Shown: positions 17,606-23,461 of the stretch, in pieces
How the letters are laid out: each line of letters opens with the position of its first letter
How positions within the stretch are numbered: position 1 is the stretch's first letter
Assembly: GCA_036661515.1 (NCBI GenBank)
Contig: JAVWYO010000009.1
Span: 1-33,877, forward strand
Length of the DNA: 33,877 nucleotides
Direction: 5' to 3'
Source: HGM05232 sp036661515
Lineage (GTDB): Bacteria; Bacteroidota; Bacteroidia; Bacteroidales; Muribaculaceae
Notes under the pieces: generated by a model
What the model was told of the DNA's origin: nothing
The model's input: the letters and a program-made list of their open reading frames with translations, nothing else
The model's database searches: none
Program-made: the position numbers and the translations under genes

Positions 17606-18469
17606 TTATTTGTGTGATATTGCAATAATATCGTTTTGAATCCAGCGAGCAACGCTATCATCATTATTTGTTCCAATAATTTCATTGGCATATTCTCGTA
17701 CCTCGTCGACGGCATTGCTCATTGCCACAGCGTGGTCAGCGATTTTCATCATCGGAATATCATTAAGATTGTCGCCAAATACCACTATCCTGTTTGCATT
17801 TACTTCTTTGGCAAGTTTTTTGATAGCAGTAGCCTTTGATGTACCCTCGCCATATATTTCTAAGAGCCCCGTTTCCTCGCCAAAGATGTCGTGATAGCAT
17901 ATTGCTTCGCACCCAGCAATCTCATTACATAATTGCTCGTATAGATTGTAAAGTTTGGGATAATCGTCGATAGCAAACATTAGCATTGCATCATCGTCAT
18001 TATATTTATCTTGTAAGATAAAATGCTTGAAAGGAGAGTTACAACGTTCATTTACAAATAGTTGTTCGCGCTCACTCATTGCTTTGGAGTGATAGGCATC
18101 GAGCATATTACCATTGCGCATATAAATGAATGGATTAACATTGTGCTTATCACAAAGCGAATGAATCTTTGCGACCGTATCGGCATGTAAAATGCTAACA
18201 TGGTGGTAATTATTATCTTTTTTACTCCACATTGCTGCACCAGTCATTACTATTGCAGGGAGTGATAGATGCACATCGTTAAGCTTTGGGATTGCCGTTG
18301 CTGGAGTGCGAGCCGTAGCGATAGTAAACATTATATTTTCATCATCAATCAAGTGATTGAGAATCTCCGCAGTGCGTTTTGATACCTCAGATTTGCTATT
18401 GAGCAAGGTACCATCAAGGTCAGTTACATAAAGAGTGCGTTTATCTTCGTTATTGTTATTGTGGGTCAT
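17606..18469 (-). CDS. Cof-type HAD-superfamily phosphatase
   Basis: This 287-residue protein is a HAD phosphatase with a C2-type cap. Motif I is TDLDGTLL with nucleophile D17 and acid/base D19. The conserved lysine lies in GTSKATAIKKL, and motif IV is VVFGDNLNDIPMM. Members dephosphorylate sugar phosphates, nucleotides or FMN-like compounds; the substrate is not evident. The start ATG begins MTHNNNN and lies inside the left 19-bp direct repeat. Before the R-M insertion this ATG probably overlapped the purN stop codon (ATGA). Transcription now likely comes through the R-M genes. Confidence 0.93.
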   Translation of the reverse strand: MTHNNNNEDKRTLYVTDLDGTLLNSKSEVSKRTAEILNHLIDDENIMFTIATARTPATAIPKLNDVHLSLPAIVMTGAAMWSKKDNNYHHVSILHADTVAKIHSLCDKHNVNPFIYMRNGNMLDAYHSKAMSEREQLFVNERCNSPFKHFILQDKYNDDDAMLMFAIDDYPKLYNLYEQLCNEIAGCEAICYHDIFGEETGLLEIYGEGTSKATAIKKLAKEVNANRIVVFGDNLNDIPMMKIADHAVAMSNAVDEVREYANEIIGTNNDDSVARWIQNDIIAISHK

Positions 18470-18477
18470 TTTATAAG
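18459..18477. repeat. 19-bp direct repeat, left copy
   Basis: TTGTGGGTCATTTTATAAG is identical to 20947-20965. This copy contains the HAD start codon (minus strand ATG at 18469-18467) and the bases before it. It marks the left end of the R-M cassette. Confidence 0.95.
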
Positions 18478-18484
18478 AGTAATA

Positions 18485-19603
18485 TTATTCTTCTTCAATA
18501 AATTTTGTTCCTCGTCGCACATCTATTGTATATTCTAATGGAGCCACTTTATTAACAATTACAGAATCAAATCCAGCTTCATTAAGCTTTTCAAGAGTTA
18601 ATAGTTCATATGGTTCTAATTTGAGTACTTTGCGTAAAATCCAATTACCTAAGTCTTTATTTGGGTTAGACATTAATCCTTTCCGCCCTACTTGACACAT
18701 CTTTGCTTTCAAAACAGTTTTACCGTCAGGAAGAGAAAGATTAAAATCTTGATCACGCGGAGGGAAGAAATTGGGATATATATTATTAATTTTATTTGGG
18801 ACTGGAATATAAACCTCATTCATGTGCCGTTTTCTACCTTTTGCATTCCATTGGTTTAATCCTGCACTTGATTGTACATTGTTATCTCTCAATGAAAATA
18901 GTGGAAGTATTACGAAATCAATACCAAGTATTTTTTCTGTTACAGATTGACTTTCATGTATTCCTGAGATTAGTTGTTCTAATATAGCATAAGGATCATT
19001 AATTATTTCAATAGGTATTATTTTATTTTTGGCAGGTACAATGAATTTTTTCAGCAATACGGACTTACTATAATTAAAAGTATATTCATTAATTCCATCA
19101 GAAAATTTGAGTGATTTGTTATTATCAAAGACTTTAGTGATTTGATTTTCGTTAATAAACTCGTATGGAGTATCAAAAATACAAACACTTCTGTTCATTC
19201 TACCTATAATATGGTAAATAGAATCAGTTATATCGTATAAATCATTTGCAACTTGCATTCGTTTATTCCTATATACAGCAAGTTTTTTGGCAAGTTCTAT
19301 ACCTGAATATTGCTTTAACTCTCTTGATAAAGAATTAAACTCGGCAATTTTCTCTGTTGATTGATCATTTTTTATTTGAAAAGTTTTAATTCCTATTCCT
19401 AAATTTTCAATTTTTGCGTCATATGCCGTGTCTGTTCTTGATAGATTATCGGCATTACAATATTTGCAAAATAAATTCTCTGTTACTCTATAATGAATGA
19501 ATGGTATTTCTGTTTCAGCAAATAAATTAGAAAGACGCCCCATAAGAGTAAGCATCTGTATATATTTTTCATTATTCTGCCATTTCTCAATAAAATCATT
19601 CAT
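18485..19603 (-). CDS. Type II restriction endonuclease with B3-like C-terminal DNA-recognition domain
   Basis: This 372-residue protein is inferred to be the cognate nuclease of the adjacent cytosine methyltransferase. Residues about 246-350 (SAGLNQWNAKGRKRHMNEVY, then YPNFFPPRDQDF, MCQVGRKGLMSNPNKDLGNW and EAGFDSV) resemble the B3-like effector domain at the C-terminus of NgoFVII/BfiI-type enzymes. Those enzymes pair it with a phospholipase-D nuclease, but no HxK...D motif is seen here. Instead the N-terminus has Y61-D62-A-K64 and GIGIKTF (K73), a possible PD-(D/E)XK-like core. An alternative is an unrelated nuclease fold. Its ATG overlaps the methyltransferase TGA (ATGA), so expression is coupled and follows the methylase. 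The cleavage site cannot be given. Confidence 0.8.
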   Translation of the reverse strand: MNDFIEKWQNNEKYIQMLTLMGRLSNLFAETEIPFIHYRVTENLFCKYCNADNLSRTDTAYDAKIENLGIGIKTFQIKNDQSTEKIAEFNSLSRELKQYSGIELAKKLAVYRNKRMQVANDLYDITDSIYHIIGRMNRSVCIFDTPYEFINENQITKVFDNNKSLKFSDGINEYTFNYSKSVLLKKFIVPAKNKIIPIEIINDPYAILEQLISGIHESQSVTEKILGIDFVILPLFSLRDNNVQSSAGLNQWNAKGRKRHMNEVYIPVPNKINNIYPNFFPPRDQDFNLSLPDGKTVLKAKMCQVGRKGLMSNPNKDLGNWILRKVLKLEPYELLTLEKLNEAGFDSVIVNKVAPLEYTIDVRRGTKFIEEE

Positions 19604-20853
19604 AATATATCAATAATATTTTGAGCTATGCGTTGTATTAAAGGAACCGTTACTGAATTACCAGCCTGCTGATAACATTTACTTTGTGCTATTGGTGCAA
19701 ATTTATATTCTGGTGGATATCCTTGAAAATTAAGACATTCCTTAGGCGTAAATTTGCGAATACCATTAATTGTTAATATTAATGGCACATTATGGCCTCC
19801 TGTTCCCATGTTAGCGGTAAGGGTTGGGCATACGTTTGATTGATTTTCTCGCACATAATGTCGTCTCCATTGATATACAGTATCATGGCTTTTCATACAT
19901 TCTGACAATATTGGATAATATCGTTGTGTTTCTCTATAAAAATACTGTTCATCTGTGACAGAATTGTCAATACAATCATGAATATTCTTTTTTAAAGGAA
20001 TTTCGCTTGGAAAAACGAAGCTGTCATAAGATTTAACTTGTTTTGGGTCAAAACCAACAATGAATAAACGCTCTCTATTTTGTGGAATGTCTGCGTATTC
20101 CATTGAATTCATTACTTTGGTGAATACCTTGTATCCTAAATCTTCCAGAGTGCTAATTATTATTTTAAAAGTTTTACCTTTATCGTGAGATTTTAGATTT
20201 TTTACATTTTCAAGCAAAAATGATTTAGGCCTATGTCTTTCAATAATTGTAGCAATATCGAAAAAGAGAGTGCCTCTTGTGTCTTCAAACCCCTTACGGT
20301 ATCCTGCGATAGAAAAAGCTTGGCATGGGAATCCTCCACAAAGAACATCAAATTTTGATGGAATACATTCTTTTATAGATTCTTTTGTTATGTCTCCAAA
20401 TGGGACTTCTCCAAAATTTTCAAAATATGTTTTTTGTGCCTGTACATCCCATTCTGATGAAAAGACACATTTACCCCCAACGTTTTGAAAAGCGATTCGA
20501 AAGCCTCCTATGCCAGCAAATAGATCAATGAATTTGAATGTTGGGTTGAGTCGAGCTTTAAATGTCGGGTTCTCTATTTCGTTAAAAATATTATATTGAT
20601 AGCAGAAATCAGTTACACAATTGTCAGAATGGCTCTCATTGATATCATAAACATCTCTTAAAAGACTGATAGCTTTTTTTGAATAAGATAGTTTTTTTAT
20701 ATCAACTCTATTTTGAATATAATGCGTAATAAAAGCCATTTGCTCGTTGAAAGGCATAATATTACCATTCTCATCAAGAGCACTTGGTCCAAAATATTGT
20801 AACTTATAAGTTTTGCTATTTAATATCTTATTTATAGTGAAGTTATTGACCAT
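19600..20853 (-). CDS. DNA (cytosine-5)-methyltransferase, type II R-M
   Basis: This 417-residue C5 methyltransferase transfers methyl from S-adenosylmethionine to cytosine. Motif I is FIDLFAGIGGFR (108-119), motif IV GGFPCQAFS with catalytic C177 (173-181), motif VI LLENVKNL (213-220), motif VIII IPQNRERLFIVGF (256-268) and motif X QQAGNSVTVPLI (395-406). The target-recognition region lies about 300-355 (YQWRRHYVREN...CPTLTANMGTGGHNVPLI). An N-terminal extension of about 105 residues precedes motif I; it is not a recognised domain. The gene carries its own promoter and starts the R-M operon, so methylation precedes restriction. The recognition sequence cannot be predicted by eye. No controller-protein gene is present. 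Confidence 0.96.
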   Translation of the reverse strand: MVNNFTINKILNSKTYKLQYFGPSALDENGNIMPFNEQMAFITHYIQNRVDIKKLSYSKKAISLLRDVYDINESHSDNCVTDFCYQYNIFNEIENPTFKARLNPTFKFIDLFAGIGGFRIAFQNVGGKCVFSSEWDVQAQKTYFENFGEVPFGDITKESIKECIPSKFDVLCGGFPCQAFSIAGYRKGFEDTRGTLFFDIATIIERHRPKSFLLENVKNLKSHDKGKTFKIIISTLEDLGYKVFTKVMNSMEYADIPQNRERLFIVGFDPKQVKSYDSFVFPSEIPLKKNIHDCIDNSVTDEQYFYRETQRYYPILSECMKSHDTVYQWRRHYVRENQSNVCPTLTANMGTGGHNVPLILTINGIRKFTPKECLNFQGYPPEYKFAPIAQSKCYQQAGNSVTVPLIQRIAQNIIDIL

Positions 20854-20878
20854 TCTAAAATTATTCTTTTATAGACTT

Positions 20879-20910
20879 CAAAGATAATTATTCTTGGCTA
20901 TACTCGCTAA
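20879..20910 (-). promoter_or_regulatory. Promoter of the R-M cassette
   Basis: On the minus strand TTAG (20907-20910, three of four of TTTG) is followed after 20 bases by an exact TATCTTTG (20879-20886). It is 26 bases upstream of the methyltransferase start and inside the inserted segment, so the cassette brought or evolved its own Bacteroidetes-type promoter. Confidence 0.65.
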
Positions 20911-20924
20911 TTATAAATAATGTT

Positions 20925-20957
20925 TTATATAAATAATTTACAGTTGTTGTGGGTCAT
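20925..20957 (-). pseudogene. Relic of the HAD start codon region
   Basis: Reading from the ATG that overlaps the purN TGA gives MTHNNCKLFI and a stop. The intact HAD protein starts MTHNNNN. This ten-codon remnant is the duplicated HAD start left beside purN when the R-M cassette entered. Similarity goes a few bases past the exact 19-bp repeat and then decays. Confidence 0.7.
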
Positions 20958-20965
20958 TTTATAAG
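20947..20965. repeat. 19-bp direct repeat, right copy
   Basis: It is identical to 18459-18477. This copy contains the last codons and TGA stop of purN on the minus strand, and the first bases of the HAD-start relic. Confidence 0.95.
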
Positions 20966-21520
20966 GAGATTGGTAATTGCGAGGGGGTAGTGGCGATATT
21001 CAAGGGCGTGAATGCGAGTGGCGAGTTCTTCGGGGGTGTCGGTTGGGAGGACGGGACATTTTGCTTGAAGAATAATTGAGCCTCCATCTATTATATTATT
21101 TACATGGTGTATTGTTATTCCACTTTCGGTTTCGTGAGCGTTTATAACAGCTTTATGTACATTCATTCCCCACATGCCTTTGCCTCCAAATTTAGGTAGA
21201 AGAGAGGGGTGTATATTTATAATGCGTCCAGCGTAAGCGCTTGTAATATACTTATTTATCATGCTCATAAACCCGGCAAGTACTATGAGGTCGATTTCTT
21301 TTGTTTTTAAATAGTCAACGATATGCGTGGCTTCGTTCCATTCATCTTTTGTGAATGTTATTGATGTTATGCCAATATTCTTCATGCGAGTGTGCACACC
21401 AGCATTTTCATTGTTGGATAGTATGCAACTTACTTTTATTTTAGTGTCGTTGGCAAAGTAACGAGCTATGTTTTCGGCATTTGTTCCAGAGCCAGAGGCA
21501 AAAATAGCAATTTTGTACAT
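20954..21520 (-). CDS. purN: Phosphoribosylglycinamide formyltransferase (GAR transformylase 1)
   Basis: PurN transfers a formyl group from 10-formyltetrahydrofolate to GAR in de novo purine synthesis. The 188 residues match the family. FASGSGTNAENI (7-18) binds the phosphoribosyl substrate. Catalytic residues are N102 and H104 in INIHPSLLPKF and D145 in IIDGGSI. The gene starts 6 bases after the exporter stop, so they share a transcript. Its stop codon lies inside the right direct repeat, and the coding sequence is intact despite the neighbouring insertion. Confidence 0.97.
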   Translation of the reverse strand: MYKIAIFASGSGTNAENIARYFANDTKIKVSCILSNNENAGVHTRMKNIGITSITFTKDEWNEATHIVDYLKTKEIDLIVLAGFMSMINKYITSAYAGRIINIHPSLLPKFGGKGMWGMNVHKAVINAHETESGITIHHVNNIIDGGSIILQAKCPVLPTDTPEELATRIHALEYRHYPLAITNLLIK

Positions 21521-21526
21521 TTTCTA

Positions 21527-23353
21527 TTAAAATTTTTGCATATCAACGAGGCGTTTGTAATATCTGTTAAGAGCAATTAATTCATCGTGAGTACCTCGTT
21601 CTACTATTTTACCCTCGTGCATGACGCATATAGTATCGGCATTTTTTATAGTAGAAAGGCGGTGAGCAATAACGAGTGTTGTTCGATTCTGCATTAACCG
21701 ATCAAGTGCTTCTTGAACGAGGCGTTCGCTTTCGGTGTCGAGAGCCGAAGTTGCTTCATCGAGAATTAGTATTGGAGGATTCTTTAGTATAGCACGCGCA
21801 ATGCTTATGCGTTGGCGTTGTCCTCCAGATAATTTGCAACCACGATCGCCAATATTTGTATTAAACTCTTCATCAGATGCCATAATAAATTCGTAGGCGT
21901 TAGCAATCTTAGCAGCTTCAATGACCTCCTCTTTTGTAGCAGAAGTTACTCCAAAAGTTATATTGTTATAAAATGTGTCGTTAAACAGGATAGCCTCTTG
22001 ATTAACATTGCCCATCATATCTCTTAAATCAAAAACCTTTAGGTTACGAATGTCGATTCCATCTATGGTAATAGACCCTTCATTAACGTCATAAAAACGA
22101 GGGAGCAGGTCGGCTAAAGTAGATTTTCCAGAGCCAGATTGTCCTACAAGAGCGACGGTGTGTCCAAAAGGGATTTCGAGGTCAACATTATCAATAACCC
22201 ATTCGCTTGCATACTTAAACTTGATGCCATTATAGCATATATTCCCTTTTCTATTTTTAATTGTTTGAGGATTTGCTGGGTCTTTAATAGGATTTTCGGC
22301 ACTAAGAATTTTATCAACTCTATCCATCGAAGCGAGTCCACGTTGAATGGCATAAGATGCTTTTGAAAGTTCTTTAGCAGGATTTATTATACTGTAAAAT
22401 ATTACCATATAGTAAATGAAAGAGGCAGCGTTAATTGTGCTATCGCCTGATAGGATAAGAGCACCACCAAACCAAAGCACGATAGCAATAGTCGCCGTAC
22501 CTAAAAGTTCGCTCATAGGGTGAGCAAGTGATTGTCGACGATTAATGCGATTAGATATTTTATAAAATGTCTGATTTTCGCCATGGAATCGAGCTTTAAT
22601 CTTATGTTCGGCATTAAAAGCTTTTATTATGCGTAATCCCCCAAGAGTTTCCTCAATAGTAGCCATTAATGAGCCCCATTGTTGTTGACCTTCAAAAGAG
22701 ACCCTCTTAAGTCGTTTCCCTACTTTACCCATAATGTATCCAGATATAGGTAGAAGGATAAGGACGAAAACCGTGAGTTGCCAGCTTATTGCAATCATCA
22801 TAATAAGACACACGATAATCATAATAGGATTCTTAAACATCATATCGAGAGAAGACATGATTGAGTTTTCAATTTCAGCTACATCACCCGACATTCGAGC
22901 CATTACATCACCCTTTCGTTCTCCCGTAAAAAAAGATATAGGAAGGCTCACAATCTTGTCGTATACGTAGTTACGAATGTCACGTACAATTCCTGAACGA
23001 ATAGGAATTACAAAATAAGAACTTAAATATGTGGCAGCTGTTTTGAAGAGTGTCATTACTACAAGGAATCCTGCAAGTAACATTAGTGCAACAGAAGAGC
23101 CGTAACTATTAATAATCTCAGTTATATAATAGTAGAAATTATTGATTACTACATCTTTAAGCGCTCCACTACCTATTTCCATGTAAGAATAAGTAACCTC
23201 CTTTATTTTAAATAACATCTCAAGGATAGGGATAATTATAGCAAATGAAAAAAGAGTAAGGAAAGCTGCAAGGATATTAAAAAATATATTTAAGAAAAGA
23301 TATTTTTTATATGGAGGGACAAAACGCTTTAGTATCTTAAAAAATTCATTCAT
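21527..23353 (-). CDS. ABC exporter, MsbA-like (fused transmembrane and ATPase domains)
   Basis: This 608-residue half-transporter has a six-helix type I exporter membrane domain (residues about 15-325) followed by an ATPase domain. Walker A is GQSGSGKS (404-411), the Q-loop glutamine is near 452, the signature is LSGGQ (508-512), Walker B is ILILDEA (528-534) and the switch histidine is H564 in AHRLST. It would act as a homodimer, since no second half-transporter is adjacent. MsbA (lipid A flippase) is the best analogue in Gram-negative bacteria, but related lipid or drug exporters cannot be excluded. It is the first gene of the unit with purN. Confidence 0.9.
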   Translation of the reverse strand: MNEFFKILKRFVPPYKKYLFLNIFFNILAAFLTLFSFAIIIPILEMLFKIKEVTYSYMEIGSGALKDVVINNFYYYITEIINSYGSSVALMLLAGFLVVMTLFKTAATYLSSYFVIPIRSGIVRDIRNYVYDKIVSLPISFFTGERKGDVMARMSGDVAEIENSIMSSLDMMFKNPIMIIVCLIMMIAISWQLTVFVLILLPISGYIMGKVGKRLKRVSFEGQQQWGSLMATIEETLGGLRIIKAFNAEHKIKARFHGENQTFYKISNRINRRQSLAHPMSELLGTATIAIVLWFGGALILSGDSTINAASFIYYMVIFYSIINPAKELSKASYAIQRGLASMDRVDKILSAENPIKDPANPQTIKNRKGNICYNGIKFKYASEWVIDNVDLEIPFGHTVALVGQSGSGKSTLADLLPRFYDVNEGSITIDGIDIRNLKVFDLRDMMGNVNQEAILFNDTFYNNITFGVTSATKEEVIEAAKIANAYEFIMASDEEFNTNIGDRGCKLSGGQRQRISIARAILKNPPILILDEATSALDTESERLVQEALDRLMQNRTTLVIAHRLSTIKNADTICVMHEGKIVERGTHDELIALNRYYKRLVDMQKF

Positions 23354-23382
23354 GTCAAGAATATGTAATAATAATTAGGGTA

Positions 23383-23390
23383 CAAAGATA
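23383..23390 (-). promoter_or_regulatory. -7 element for the exporter-purN unit
   Basis: TATCTTTG on the minus strand lies 30 bases before the exporter start and matches TAnnTTTG exactly. No TTTG is found at the -33 position. Confidence 0.55.
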
Positions 23391-23461
23391 ATTACAATTA
23401 AACTTTGCTCGTTATAATATGTCTAAAAACTGTATTTTATCATTTATACATCAATAATTAT

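Larger units (their letters stand above)
18478..20946 (-). mobile_element. R-M cassette inserted with target duplication
   Basis: A 2469-base segment carries only a cytosine methyltransferase gene, an endonuclease gene and their promoter. It lies exactly between two identical 19-bp repeats. Removing the segment and one repeat restores a direct purN-HAD junction in which the purN TGA overlaps the HAD ATG. There are no transposase or integrase genes and no terminal inverted repeats visible at the ends. The mechanism of insertion is therefore unknown, but the target-duplication pattern is read directly from sequence. Confidence 0.8.

Noticed and set aside
23405..23461. TTG start giving 19 extra residues on the 23462 barrel protein
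   Set aside because: It would bury the signal peptide behind another hydrophobic stretch. The ATG at 23462 begins a normal signal peptide.
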